52,399 nucleotides of DNA from an uncultured Oscillospiraceae bacterium (lineage in GTDB: Bacteria > Bacillota > Clostridia > Oscillospirales > Oscillospiraceae). The notes under the pieces were generated by a model. It ran no database searches, had not been told where the DNA came from, and was given only the letters and a program-made list of their open reading frames with translations. A program made the translations under genes and the position numbers. The stretch is taken from assembly GCA_900768135.1 (NCBI GenBank), contig CAAGBT010000028.1:1-52399 (forward strand). The letters run 5' to 3'. Positions 32,443 to 41,635 of this stretch are shown here, piece after piece. The stretch's first letter is position 1. Each line of letters begins with the position of its first letter.

Positions 32443-32835
32443 CTATAAGGAGGATAAATAAGCTTTTAAGATCTGAACGCGATCTTCCGTATCGATCCCA
32501 TCTTTATTTTGAGGGACTGCAATTGTCCTGACGATCGAATCATCCGTGTTGCTTCTCACTACATAGGATGCGTTTTCACAAATGATATGCGTATCCGGAT
32601 ATGTCAATTTTTGCCCCATATCATCACGGGACAAATGCTCGTTATCCGCTATTTTCAAATACGGCATATATGTATTCTGCGACCATTGAGATTTTGTCTG
32701 CATCACCGAGTACAAATACGGATTTTCTTCCGGCTTGCTGTTGCTCAGTTTTCCATAACTGCCCGGCCGGAAGGCGCTGTACTTGACGTAATAGTATCGC
32801 CATGGATAAGCTTTGCGCAGCGCGAAAGCCTGCGG
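32443..32835 (-). pseudogene. Gene remnant, C-terminal fragment of an unknown protein
   Basis: About 130 codons are open (KAYPWRYYYVKYSAFRPGSY, then NTYMPYLKIADNEHLS, and DSIVRTIAVPQNKDGIDTED near the end) and look like a real protein. They are AT-richer than the flanking genes and have no start codon or ribosome site. Upstream the frame runs into the DNA polymerase IV gene, where codon use is clearly that of another frame. So this looks like the tail of a lost gene, cut where it meets dinB. Function unknown. Confidence 0.55.
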
Positions 32836-32840
32836 CGCTT

Positions 32841-34058
32841 TTACTCCCGCCCGTCCTTTTCGCCGCCGATGGCGTCTTCGGCCGCGCCGTAGGAGATGAC
32901 GCTGCGGCCGTATTTTTGGCGCAGCGCGTCCATTGCGGATTCCACCGCCTCCTGCTTTTCCTGCTGCGCTTCGTCCGCGCCAAGCAGATCCAGCTGGCGG
33001 AAGGCCTGCGTTTCCTCCGTCAGATGCAGCGCAGTGACGGAGAGCAGCCGGATGGGATCGGGCGCTTTCCACAGCTCGCGGGCCAGCCGCAGGGCCGTGT
33101 CGTTGATCTCGCGCATCAGATGCGTGCTGTGGGGCAGCATCGTCTGGCGGGAGGAGACCTGAAAACGGCTGTTCTTGATGACCACCTGTACGCCCCCGCA
33201 GTACAGCCCGTACCGCCGCAGGCGCATCGCCACGCTGTCAGACAGCAGGGATATCCCGCTTCGTATCTCGTCCCAGCGCGTCAGGTCGCGGCGGAACGTG
33301 GTCGAATTGCCGACCGATTTGACCGGCTCACGGTCGGCGTCTCCACGCACGGGAGACTCGTCCAGCCCGTTGGCATACCGGTGGAGCTGGCTGCCCGTCC
33401 TGCCCATCAGCGTTTCCAGCATCTCTTCGCTGCACGCCGCCAGCTCGCCGATCGTGCACACGCCATAGCGCCCGAGGAGTTCCTGCGCGCTGCGGCCGAC
33501 AAACAGCAGATCGCCCACCGGAAGAGGAAAAACGATTTCCCGCCAGTTTTCACGTGCGATGACTGTGGTAGCGTCCGGCTTTTTATAGTCGCTGCCAAGC
33601 TTGGCAAAGACCTTGTTGAACGAAACGCCTACCGAGATCGTCAGCCCCAGCTCGCGCCGGATACGCGCGCGCAGCGTGTCGGCGAACGCTTTTGCATCGC
33701 CGCCAAAAAGGTGCAGCGAATGCGTCATATCCAGCCAGCTCTCGTCAATGCCGAACGGCTCGACAAGATCGGTGTATTCGCCGTAGATGGCGTTCACCCT
33801 TCTGGAGCAGGCGGCGTAGAGATCATGGTGCGGCGGCAGCAGCACCAGATCGGGGCATTTTTTCTTCGCCGCGTAGATCGTCTCCGCTGTTTTTACGCCG
33901 CAGCGCTTTGCCGGTTCGTTTTTGGCAAGGATGATGCCGTGGCGTTCCGCCGCCTCGCCGCATACCGCAACGGGGAGGTTTTTCAGCTCCGGCCGGCTCA
34001 GCAGCTCGCAGGAGGCGTAGAAGCAGTTGCAGTCGCAGTGCAGAATGATGCGGTCCAT
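32841..34058 (-). CDS. dinB: DNA polymerase IV (Y family)
   Basis: A 405-residue translesion polymerase. Catalytic acidic motif DCNCFYASCE at the start (the normal first aspartate in LHCDCN), FGIDESWLDMT near residue 103 with the second acidic pair, then the thumb and helix-hairpin-helix region (VGDLLFVGRSAQELLGRYG) and little-finger domain to residue 350. The C-terminus runs on past the usual length (about 350) into a charged tail ending GGEKDGRE. ATG 34058 follows GAGGTGA. Damage tolerance in the cytoplasm; SOS control cannot be seen. Confidence 0.93.
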   Translation of the reverse strand: MDRIILHCDCNCFYASCELLSRPELKNLPVAVCGEAAERHGIILAKNEPAKRCGVKTAETIYAAKKKCPDLVLLPPHHDLYAACSRRVNAIYGEYTDLVEPFGIDESWLDMTHSLHLFGGDAKAFADTLRARIRRELGLTISVGVSFNKVFAKLGSDYKKPDATTVIARENWREIVFPLPVGDLLFVGRSAQELLGRYGVCTIGELAACSEEMLETLMGRTGSQLHRYANGLDESPVRGDADREPVKSVGNSTTFRRDLTRWDEIRSGISLLSDSVAMRLRRYGLYCGGVQVVIKNSRFQVSSRQTMLPHSTHLMREINDTALRLARELWKAPDPIRLLSVTALHLTEETQAFRQLDLLGADEAQQEKQEAVESAMDALRQKYGRSVISYGAAEDAIGGEKDGRE

Positions 34059-34123
34059 TGCGCTCACCTCGTTTCGACAACAATATACCACAAGGCAGAG
34101 AATAGAACAAGCGTTTTATAATA

Positions 34124-34155
34124 AAATCCCCGGCTGCGCCGCAGCCGGGGATTTG
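34124..34155 (-). terminator. Terminator after the pantothenate kinase gene
   Basis: AAATCCCCGGCTGC and its complement around a three- to four-base loop, with an AT-rich run on the - strand side. Confidence 0.85.
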
Positions 34156-34159
34156 CCGC

Positions 34160-34993
34160 TTATCCGTTCTGCTTCATGCTGTGCAGCGCCGCGCCGATGG
34201 CGGTGGCGAAGGTCGCGTTTTCCGGAATGATGAATTCCACACCGTACAGCTTCTCGAAAAGGTCGAAGGTCTTGCGCGCGGGGGGCAGCATCGTCAGCGC
34301 GCCGGTCAGCACTACAGTGCTTGTTCCGCAGCATTTGCAAGCCAGTACCGACATTGTTCCGATGGATTGCAGAACAAGGTTCACAATGCCGAGCATCTTG
34401 TCCGAGGATGTTGCATCGTCGGCAAGCTTGGCAAAGTTGGCCGCCGTGGCCTCCGGCGGCAGGTTGCCTACCTGCTCGCGCGAAAGATCCCCAACCGTCA
34501 GGTCGATGTGGCTCAGGTCGCCGTCCTGGCACAGCTTGCGGATCAGCGCATACTGGTGTACGCCAGTTGTCAGCGAGCTTAAGCCTGCAAGCGTGCCGCC
34601 GCCCACGCCGCTGCCGATCAGGTGGCGCACCTCCTCGCCTTTGTTCGCCCAGAGAAAAGAGGTACCCGTCCCCATGCTTACGACCACCGCGTGTTCCTTG
34701 CCGGAAAGCGCCAGTCCGCCCGTGCCGACAGACGGGAACTCCGCGACCTTGATGGTCTTTACGCCGTAGATGTCGCCGTCCACATAGGAGGCTCCCACGC
34801 CCGTGAGCGCGATATGACGGATATCGGAGAGCTGCAAATGGTGGGTGGAAAGAAAATTGCCCATTGCACCGTAGAGCGAGGTGAGCGGATCCTCCGCCTT
34901 GACGCGCAGCATATCGATGACGGCGAGTTCCGGTGAAAGGCCAACGATCTTTGTGCTTGAGCCGCCGATGTCGATTCCTAAAATAACGCCCAT
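34160..34993 (-). CDS. coaW: Type II pantothenate kinase
   Basis: A 277-residue ASKHA-fold kinase that phosphorylates pantothenate at the first step of coenzyme A synthesis. Signatures: GVILGIDIGGSSTKIVGL at the N-terminus, ALTGVGASYVDGDIYG, VVSMGTGTSFLWAN, GSGVGGGTLAGLSSL, and VVLTGALTMLPPARKTF. Length and motif order match staphylococcal CoaW. ATG 34993 is preceded by GGAGC. In this organism CoA demand would be high for the dehydratase-type enzymes. Confidence 0.88.
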   Translation of the reverse strand: MGVILGIDIGGSSTKIVGLSPELAVIDMLRVKAEDPLTSLYGAMGNFLSTHHLQLSDIRHIALTGVGASYVDGDIYGVKTIKVAEFPSVGTGGLALSGKEHAVVVSMGTGTSFLWANKGEEVRHLIGSGVGGGTLAGLSSLTTGVHQYALIRKLCQDGDLSHIDLTVGDLSREQVGNLPPEATAANFAKLADDATSSDKMLGIVNLVLQSIGTMSVLACKCCGTSTVVLTGALTMLPPARKTFDLFEKLYGVEFIIPENATFATAIGAALHSMKQNG

Positions 34994-35198
34994 GGTAAAG
35001 ATGCTCCGTTTCTTCTTTCTTTGCGCGCGATGCGCGCGGTTTGCCGGGAAGTCTCTTTATCATAGGGGACGAGCCGCCCAAAGTCAAGCCGAAAAAGGAT
35101 GAAATGGCGCAAAAGCCTTGCTTTCTCCGTCTCCGGAGGCTATAATGCAGGTATCACAAGGCGCGGCACAGCCCGCGCCGCGATACTATGAGGTGAAT

Positions 35199-36650
35199 AT
35201 GAAGACCGACCAGAAGCTGAACATGACCATGCTCTGCGACTTTTACGAGCTGACGATGGGCAACGGTTACTTGAAAGCCGGATTTCAGGATCGCATTACC
35301 TATTTCGATGTTTACTTCCGTTCCGTACCCGATGGCGGAGGCTATGCCATCGCGGCAGGCCTTGACCAGCTGATCGACTACATCGAGGACCTGCATTTCG
35401 ACGAGCAGGATATCGAGTATCTGCGCGGCAGGGGCATTTTCAGCGAGGAGTTTCTCAGCTATCTGAAGCATTTCCGCTTCAGCGGCGATATCTACGCCGT
35501 TCCCGAGGGAACGCCTGTGTTCCCCAAAGAGCCGATGGTCGTTGTGCGCGCGCCGGCGATCGAGGCGCAGCTGCTGGAAACGTTCGCCCTGCTCACGGTG
35601 AACCACCAGAGCCTCATTGCCACCAAGGCGAACCGTATCGTCCGCGCCGCCAGAGGCCGCGCGGTGATGGAGTTCGGCTCCCGCCGCGCGCAGGGCAGCG
35701 CCGCCGCGATCGACGGCGCGCGCGCCGCCTACATTGCCGGCTGCTGCGGCACCGCCTGCACCATTTCCGACCAGCTCTACGGTACGCCCGCCCTCGGCAC
35801 GATGGCACACGCATGGGTGCAGATGTTCGACAGCGAGTATGAAGCATTTGCCGCTTATTGCAGATACTATCCTCATAACGCCGTGCTGCTGGTCGATACC
35901 TATAATACGCTCAAGTCCGGCATTCCGAACGCCATCCGCGCCTTTAACGATGTACTCAAGCCGCTCGGCATCAAAAAGTGCGGCATCCGCCTCGACAGCG
36001 GCGATATCGCCTATCTTTCCCGCAAGGCGCGCAAAATGCTCGATGAAGCCGGCTGGACGGAATGCACCATCACCGTTTCCAACTCGCTCGACGAGTACCT
36101 TATCCAGGATCTCTGGATGCAGGACGCCAGGATCGACGCCTTTGGCGTAGGCGAACGGCTGATCACCGCCAAGAGCGAGCCGGTCTTCGGCTGCGTGTAT
36201 AAGCTCGTGGCTGTGGAGGACGGCGAGGGCAATGTTATCCCCAAGATCAAGATCAGCGAAAACGTCGGCAAGATCACAACGCCGCACTTCAAAAAGCTCT
36301 ACCGTTTCTACGGGCGGGATACCGGCAAGGCCATTGCCGACTATCTCTGCGTTCACGACGAGACGGTGGACGACAGCGGAGATCTTGAGATCTTCGACCC
36401 CGATGCTACCTGGAAGCGCAAGAAGGTCTACCATTTTGAGGCGCGCGAGCTGCTGACACCGATCTATCTCGGCGGGAAGCTCGTTTACAGGCGTCCCGGC
36501 ATCGAGGAGATCAAGGCGTACTGCGCGCAGCAGGTCGATACGCTCTGGGATGAGGTCAAGCGCTTTGACAACCCGCACAACTACTATGTGGATCTCTCCC
36601 AGAAGCTTTACGACATCAAAACGCGCCTGCTGAACGAAAAGAACAGCTGA
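35199..36650 (+). CDS. pncB: Nicotinate phosphoribosyltransferase
   Basis: A 483-residue enzyme making nicotinate mononucleotide from nicotinate and PRPP (NAD salvage). Family signatures: TMLCDFYELTMGNGYLKAG, FEFGSRRAQG-type motif EFGSRRAQGSAAAIDGARA, HAWVQMF, GIRLDSGDIAYLSRKAR and FGVGERLITAKSEP. The start ATG 35199 follows ATGAGGTGA; the ORF extends upstream without a ribosome site. Length suits the larger Firmicutes form. It is followed 47 bases later by the cardiolipin synthase gene. Confidence 0.95.
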   Translation: MKTDQKLNMTMLCDFYELTMGNGYLKAGFQDRITYFDVYFRSVPDGGGYAIAAGLDQLIDYIEDLHFDEQDIEYLRGRGIFSEEFLSYLKHFRFSGDIYAVPEGTPVFPKEPMVVVRAPAIEAQLLETFALLTVNHQSLIATKANRIVRAARGRAVMEFGSRRAQGSAAAIDGARAAYIAGCCGTACTISDQLYGTPALGTMAHAWVQMFDSEYEAFAAYCRYYPHNAVLLVDTYNTLKSGIPNAIRAFNDVLKPLGIKKCGIRLDSGDIAYLSRKARKMLDEAGWTECTITVSNSLDEYLIQDLWMQDARIDAFGVGERLITAKSEPVFGCVYKLVAVEDGEGNVIPKIKISENVGKITTPHFKKLYRFYGRDTGKAIADYLCVHDETVDDSGDLEIFDPDATWKRKKVYHFEARELLTPIYLGGKLVYRRPGIEEIKAYCAQQVDTLWDEVKRFDNPHNYYVDLSQKLYDIKTRLLNEKNS

Positions 36651-36697
36651 GCCGGAGCGTTCCGGCGTCCCCGCAGAACAGAGAACAGGAGGGATCT

Positions 36698-38251
36698 ATG
36701 AGCAAGATGCATATCCAGCAGAAAGGGGAGCGGCGCATTTCGGCGGCGCTGCGCATCATGCTGGTTGTGGTGCTGGTGCTGGCGCAGATACTCTTTGTCG
36801 TGCTGCTTTCGCGCTTTCTGGAGCAGTATATGGCGCTGGCCTATGGCGCGCTGCAGATCTGCTCGCTGCTGCTCGCCATTCACATTTATAATACGCCAGA
36901 AGACCTCTCCTATAAGCTCAGCTGGTTCATCCTGATCCTGACCGTTCCGGTCGTAGGGCTGATCCTGTGGTTCCTCTGGGGCGGCGCAGCGCAGAAGCGC
37001 CACCTGCCGCAGCAGGCGCAGCGGCTGCCGCAGGAGCCGGAAAGCGTGCTGCTGCGCAGCGAGATGAACGCCGACAAGCTCACGCGCCAGCTGCCCGGCT
37101 GGTCGCGTACCGTGAGCTATCTGCGCCGCCGCGGGTTCCTCCTTTACCAGAACACGCGCGTGACCTATCTGCCGGAAGGCGCGCTGTTGCTGCGCGATAT
37201 TATCAGCCGTGCGGCGCAGGCAGAGCGCTTTGTTTTTCTGGAGTATTTCATTCTGGCCGAAGGGGCGCTGTGGGACGAACTGGAGCAGATCCTGTGCGAA
37301 AAGGCGCGCGCGGGCGTTGAGGTCAAGATTATCTTCGATGATTTCGGCAACATCAAGCGCTTCAGCGGCGAGACGATCGACCGTCTGCGGGAGGCGGGCG
37401 TTGAGGTGTTCATCTTCAATCCCGTACACGAGTATGTCAACCGGCTCTATTTCAACTACCGCGACCACCGCAAGATCGCCTGCATCGACGGCGACGCCGC
37501 CTATACCGGCGGGGTGAACATTGCCGATGAATACGCAAACCTCATTGAGCGCTTCGGCTACTGGAAGGACTCCGGCGTGCGGCTCGAAGGGGAGGGCGCG
37601 TGGGGGCTTACACTGCAATTTATCCAGATGTGCGTCAACCTCGGCGGCGTGATGCACAACGAGCATGACTACTACCGCCCGCACACGCCGGTCAGGAGCG
37701 ACGGCTTCTGCCAGCCCTTTACCGACGGCCCGCAGAACAACCCGGATAATCCCGCGGAGGATGTGTTCCTCCAGATGATCTCCGGCGCGCGCCGCTTCCT
37801 TTATCTTACAACGCCGTATTTCATTCCGGATGAGAGCATCCTGCGCGCCCTGTGCATCGCCGGCGACGGCGGCGTGGATGTTCGTCTGATGCTGCCCGGC
37901 ACGCCGGATCACTGGTACGCGGACTTTGTGGCAGAGTCCTACTTCGGCGAGCTTTTGAGCCATGGCATCAAGATATACCGCTATACGCCCGGCTTTCTGC
38001 ACGCCAAGAGCGTTATGGTGGACAGAGAGGCGGCGTTTGTCGGCTCGGTCAATATGGACTACCGAAGCTTTGAGCTGCACTATGAATGCGGCGTGATGAT
38101 GTACGGCGCGCCGATGATCGAAGCGCTGCTGGAGGATATGGACGGCATCGTGGAGCAGAGCCACCTTGTCACGATGGATGAATGGCGGCGGCGCAGCTGG
38201 CTGCGCCGCGTGTCCGAACCGCTGCTGCGTTTGTTTGCCATCTGGATGTAA
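36698..38251 (+). CDS. cls: Cardiolipin synthase (phospholipase D family)
   Basis: A 517-residue membrane enzyme joining two phosphatidylglycerols. Two N-terminal membrane spans (about 25-48 and 70-92), then two HKD motifs: HRKIACIDGDAAYTGG near residue 259 and HAKSVMVDREAAFVGS near 434, with the flanking DD.G and ELHYECGVMM segments. Long basic Gln/Arg loop between the spans and the first domain is normal. ATG 36698 with AGGAGG. Confidence 0.95.
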   Translation: MSKMHIQQKGERRISAALRIMLVVVLVLAQILFVVLLSRFLEQYMALAYGALQICSLLLAIHIYNTPEDLSYKLSWFILILTVPVVGLILWFLWGGAAQKRHLPQQAQRLPQEPESVLLRSEMNADKLTRQLPGWSRTVSYLRRRGFLLYQNTRVTYLPEGALLLRDIISRAAQAERFVFLEYFILAEGALWDELEQILCEKARAGVEVKIIFDDFGNIKRFSGETIDRLREAGVEVFIFNPVHEYVNRLYFNYRDHRKIACIDGDAAYTGGVNIADEYANLIERFGYWKDSGVRLEGEGAWGLTLQFIQMCVNLGGVMHNEHDYYRPHTPVRSDGFCQPFTDGPQNNPDNPAEDVFLQMISGARRFLYLTTPYFIPDESILRALCIAGDGGVDVRLMLPGTPDHWYADFVAESYFGELLSHGIKIYRYTPGFLHAKSVMVDREAAFVGSVNMDYRSFELHYECGVMMYGAPMIEALLEDMDGIVEQSHLVTMDEWRRRSWLRRVSEPLLRLFAIWM

Positions 38252-38277
38252 AAAACGCAGAGCCTGCAAAACAGAGA

Positions 38278-38306
38278 AAAGCCCGCAGCTGTGGCTGCGG
38301 GCTTTG
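38278..38306 (+). terminator. Terminator after the cardiolipin synthase gene
   Basis: AAAGCCCGCAGC, TGTG loop, GCTGCGGGCTTT. Confidence 0.85.
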
Positions 38307-38441
38307 TGCAGGGCGGGACGCCGCCCGTTTCTCCATTTGCAGGCGGGGCGTTTGGCAGAAAATGCCGATTGACCGGGATGGGAGGAAGAACGCTTATATA
38401 TTTGTAAGCGAAGCCTTTCGCACAAAAAGCGGGAAAAAGGA

Positions 38442-38474
38442 AAGAGGCTGAAAACTTAAAGTTTTCAGCCTCTT
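38442..38474 (-). terminator. Terminator of the tRNA-Gln gene
   Basis: AAGAGGCTGAAAACT and AGTTTTCAGCCTCTT pair almost fully, with T residues on the - strand following. Confidence 0.85.
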
Positions 38475-38478
38475 CCGT

Positions 38479-38552
38479 TGGCAGCGGGAGAAGGATTTGA
38501 ACCCTCACATACGGAGTCAGAGTCCGCTGTGCTACCATTACACAATCCCGCT
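38479..38552 (-). tRNA. tRNA-Gln (anticodon CTG)
   Basis: On the - strand: acceptor AGCGGGA pairs with TCCCGCT, D arm TGTGTAATGGTAGCACA, anticodon loop CTCTGAC with CTG between GCGGA and TCCGT, T loop TTCAAAT, discriminator G and an encoded CCA. Confidence 0.95.
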
Positions 38553-38662
38553 ATGTTCTGCTGTGTCGTTCAGCGAACAAATCTTATTATAGCGAAATGC
38601 CCGGATTTGTCAAGAGGGAATTTTCAAAAAGTAATAATTGCAGAAGATGCCGAAAACCCGGG

Positions 38663-38694
38663 AAAGAGAGAGGGGGCCATCCCCCTCTCTCTTC
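38663..38694 (-). terminator. Terminator after copA
   Basis: AAGAGAGAGGGGG and CCCCCTCTCTCTT around four bases, just after the copA stop on the - strand. Confidence 0.8.
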
Positions 38695-38706
38695 AGCTGC
38701 GGGAGG

Positions 38707-38916
38707 TCAGTCGATGCTCATGACCTCATAGCCGGCGTTTTCCACCGCTGCCTTGAGCGCATCGTTTTCCACCTGCGGCTCCGCATGGATCGTGGCAGTC
38801 TTTCCTTCCAGATCCACCGTGGCGCTCACGCCGTCAATCGCGTTGAGCGCTTTCTCCACGCGGGAAGAGCAGTGTGAACACATCATGCCCTCAATCTTCA
38901 TGGTACGGGTCGTCAT
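38707..38916 (-). CDS. copZ: Possible independently translated CopZ-like copper chaperone (nested in copA)
   Basis: A 69-residue CopZ-like domain (MTTRTMKIEGMMCSHCSS to the end) of exactly the usual CopZ length. Upstream inside copA lies a perfect AAGGAGGA with an eight-base gap to this ATG. The frame is the same as copA with no stop between. Inferred: a former copA-copZ gene pair now joined in frame; both the fusion and free chaperone might be made. Conserved CxxC for Cu(I). Confidence 0.55.
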   Translation of the reverse strand: MTTRTMKIEGMMCSHCSSRVEKALNAIDGVSATVDLEGKTATIHAEPQVENDALKAAVENAGYEVMSID

Positions 38917-41199
38917 TGTGATGTCCTCCTTGTTGTGATCTGTATTTTCGGCTTGTGCAGGGACAGGCGCTTCTGCGCGGCGGGGCTTCCAGCCTCTCAG
39001 CCGCAGCGCGTTGGAAACCACGCACACGCTGCTCAACGACATGGCGGCGGCGGCAAACATCGGGTTGAGCTTGAAGTGGAACGCAGGGAAGAATGCGCCT
39101 GCCGCAATGGGAATACCGATGGCGTTGTAGAAAAACGCCCAGAAAAGATTCTCTTTGATGTTGCGGATGACTGCGCGCGAGAGCGAGATGGCAGAGGAAA
39201 CATCGCGCAGGTCGCTCTTCATCAGCACCACGTCCGCCGACTCAATGGCGATGTCCGTTCCCGCACCGATGGCAAGGCCAACGTCTGCGCGCGCCAGCGC
39301 GGGCGCATCGTTGATGCCGTCGCCGACCATGGCGACGCAATGCCCTTCGCTCTGAAGCCTTGCGATGCAGCTCTCCTTATCCTGCGGCAGCACATCGGAT
39401 AGAACCTCCGTAATGCCAAGCTTCTGCGCGATCGCCCGCGCGGTGCGAGCATTGTCGCCCGTGAGCAGAACAAGCTTTACGTTCATCTCCTGCAATTCGC
39501 GGATGGCGGTATAGCTGGTGTCCTTTATGCCGTCCGATATGGCAAAGATGCCGAGCAGACGCCCGCTTTCCGCAAAATAGAGCGGCGTTTTGCCTTCTTC
39601 GGCAAGACGCTGGGCGATGCTGCGGTACTGATCCAAATCAATGTTCTTCTGCCCCATCAGCCTTGCGTTGCCTCCGCAGACCAGGCTGCCGTGGACAAGC
39701 GCCTCCACGCCGCCTCCGGCAGTGGCGGAAAAGCCGGTCACATCGGATACGAGCGGGATGCCGCGCGCCTTCGCTTCCTCCACAATGGCGCGGGAGAGCG
39801 GATGCTCCGACTGCGCCTCGATGGACGCGGCGGTGCAGAGCAGCTCCTCGGCACTCACGCTGCCGAAGGGGATGATCTCGCTCACGCGGGGCTGCCCCTC
39901 TGTTACGGTGCCGGTCTTGTCCAGCACAACGGTGTCCACCTTGTGCAGCGTTTCCAGGCTCTCTGCGGATTTGATGAGGATCCCGTGTTCAGCCGCCTTT
40001 CCGGTGCCGACCATAATGGCAACGGGCGTGGCAAGCCCCAGCGCACAGGGACACGAGATGACCAGCACCGCAATGCCGATGGAAAGCGAGAAGCTGACGC
40101 TCTGATGCCCGACAAAGAACCACAGCAGCGCGGAAATAAGCGCAATGGCCATCACCACCGGCACGAACACGCCGCTGACCTGGTCGGCAAGCTTGGCAAT
40201 GGGGGCTTTGGAGGAGCTGGCCTCCTCCATCAGGCGCACGATCTGGGCAAGCGTTGTATCCTCGCCTACGCGGTCGGCGCGCAGCTTCAGGTAGCCGCTG
40301 CGGTTGATGGTCGCGGCGGTCACGCTATCGCCCGCGCGTTTTTCCACCGGCAGACTTTCGCCTGTGATGGCGGATTCATCCACGGCGGCCTCGCCGTCCA
40401 GAACTGTGCCATCCACCGGGATCTTGCCGCCCTGGCGAACGATCACCGTTTCACCTGCGGCGACCTCGGCAAGAGGAACGGTCAGCTCCTTTCCGCCGCG
40501 CTCAACAACGGCGGAATCAGGCGCGAGCGCCAGCAGCGCGGAGATCGCGCCGGTGGTTTTGCCGCGCGAACGCTGCTCAAGATATTTGCCGATGGTGACA
40601 AGAGAGAGGATCATGCCGGCAGATTCAAAGTAGAGCTCCGGCATGCCCGAGCCGTTGTAGGTGAAGATGGTGATGACGCTGTAAACGATGCCTGCCGCTG
40701 CGCCGAGCGCAACGAGCGAATCCATGTTCGGCGCGCCGCGCAGCAGCCGCGAGAAGCCGACGATGAAGTAGGCGCGGTTGACGATGAGGATGGGGAGGAG
40801 CAGCGCAATCTGCGTGCCGACAAAGAGCGGAAAGCTCATGTGGAACGCGGACGGCAGCGGCCAGCCCATCATATGCCCCATGGAAAGGTAAAACAGCGGC
40901 ACAAGAAAGCAGACGGACAGGATCAGCCGCCGCTTCATCGCGCGCGTTGCCTCGTCCTGCTTTTCCTGCTGGCGGTGGGCGCTGGTGTTGGAAGCCGGCT
41001 CCGCGCCGTAGCCGTCGGCGATCACGGCGCTGCAGATGGCGGCGGGAGAGGTTTTGCTTTCATCGAACGTGACGCTCATGCGCCCTGTCATCAGGTTGAC
41101 CGCAACGCTTGAAACGCCGTCCACCCGGCTCACGGCGCGCTCAACGTGCGCCGAGCAGGCAGAGCAGGTCATGCCGGTTACCACAAAGTTTTCAGTCAT
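38707..41199 (-). CDS. copA: Copper-exporting P1B-type ATPase fused at its C-terminus to a CopZ-like chaperone
   Basis: An 830-residue Cu(I) exporter. N-terminal metal-binding domain GMTCSACSAHVERA (12-25). Eight membrane spans with the CPC motif SCPCALGLATP. Phosphorylation motif DKTGTVTEG and GDGINDAPALA are intact. Residues 762-830 form a second metal-binding domain (EGMMCSHCSSRVEKAL) after an acidic linker; C-terminal fusion is unusual. ATG 41199 after AAGGGGTG is preferred over GTG 41208. The internal ATG 38916, starting exactly at the chaperone domain, has AAGGAGGA eight bases upstream, so free CopZ may also be made. No copper regulator gene is adjacent. Confidence 0.95.
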   Translation of the reverse strand: MTENFVVTGMTCSACSAHVERAVSRVDGVSSVAVNLMTGRMSVTFDESKTSPAAICSAVIADGYGAEPASNTSAHRQQEKQDEATRAMKRRLILSVCFLVPLFYLSMGHMMGWPLPSAFHMSFPLFVGTQIALLLPILIVNRAYFIVGFSRLLRGAPNMDSLVALGAAAGIVYSVITIFTYNGSGMPELYFESAGMILSLVTIGKYLEQRSRGKTTGAISALLALAPDSAVVERGGKELTVPLAEVAAGETVIVRQGGKIPVDGTVLDGEAAVDESAITGESLPVEKRAGDSVTAATINRSGYLKLRADRVGEDTTLAQIVRLMEEASSSKAPIAKLADQVSGVFVPVVMAIALISALLWFFVGHQSVSFSLSIGIAVLVISCPCALGLATPVAIMVGTGKAAEHGILIKSAESLETLHKVDTVVLDKTGTVTEGQPRVSEIIPFGSVSAEELLCTAASIEAQSEHPLSRAIVEEAKARGIPLVSDVTGFSATAGGGVEALVHGSLVCGGNARLMGQKNIDLDQYRSIAQRLAEEGKTPLYFAESGRLLGIFAISDGIKDTSYTAIRELQEMNVKLVLLTGDNARTARAIAQKLGITEVLSDVLPQDKESCIARLQSEGHCVAMVGDGINDAPALARADVGLAIGAGTDIAIESADVVLMKSDLRDVSSAISLSRAVIRNIKENLFWAFFYNAIGIPIAAGAFFPAFHFKLNPMFAAAAMSLSSVCVVSNALRLRGWKPRRAEAPVPAQAENTDHNKEDITMTTRTMKIEGMMCSHCSSRVEKALNAIDGVSATVDLEGKTATIHAEPQVENDALKAAVENAGYEVMSID

Positions 41200-41277
41200 G
41201 GCATACACCCCTTGGTGGGAAGAATTACCAATTTGCTTCCTTGGTTAGTTGCATCTTACCACCGCCGTTTTGAAATG

Positions 41278-41634
41278 TCAACGTTTGTCGCCGGGCTTGC
41301 ACACAAGCGCCGTCAGCACGGCAAAAACGACCGCTGCGGCAATGCCGCCGGCCGTGGCGCTCAAGCCGCCGGTCATTACGCCCAGCCAGCCCTTTTCCGC
41401 CACAGCCTGCTTTACGCCGTTGGCCAGCGAATAGCCGAAGCCCAGCAGAGGAACGGTCGCGCCCGCGCCGCCCCACTGTACGACTGGCTCGTAAAGGCCG
41501 ATGGCCGTGAGCAGCACGCCGCATACGACATAGCCTGTGAGGATGCGCGCGGGCGTAAGGGGCGTCCGGTCGATGAGGATCTGCCCCGCAGCGCAAAGCA
41601 GTCCGCCGCAGAGAAAGGCGTTAAGATAATCCAT
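41278..41634 (-). CDS. spoVAE: Stage V sporulation protein AE
   Basis: A 118-residue membrane protein of the SpoVAE/SpoVAEb type: DYLNAFLCGGLLCAAGQILID, TPARILTGYVVCGVLLTAIGLY, GGAGATVPLLGFGYSLANG. Known: part of the SpoVA channel that moves dipicolinic acid into the forespore. ATG 41634 with AAAAGGAGAG; it overlaps the region just after spoVAD. Several membrane spans. The C-terminus ends CKPGDKR. Confidence 0.92.
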   Translation of the reverse strand: MDYLNAFLCGGLLCAAGQILIDRTPLTPARILTGYVVCGVLLTAIGLYEPVVQWGGAGATVPLLGFGYSLANGVKQAVAEKGWLGVMTGGLSATAGGIAAAVVFAVLTALVCKPGDKR

Positions 41635-41635
41635 A

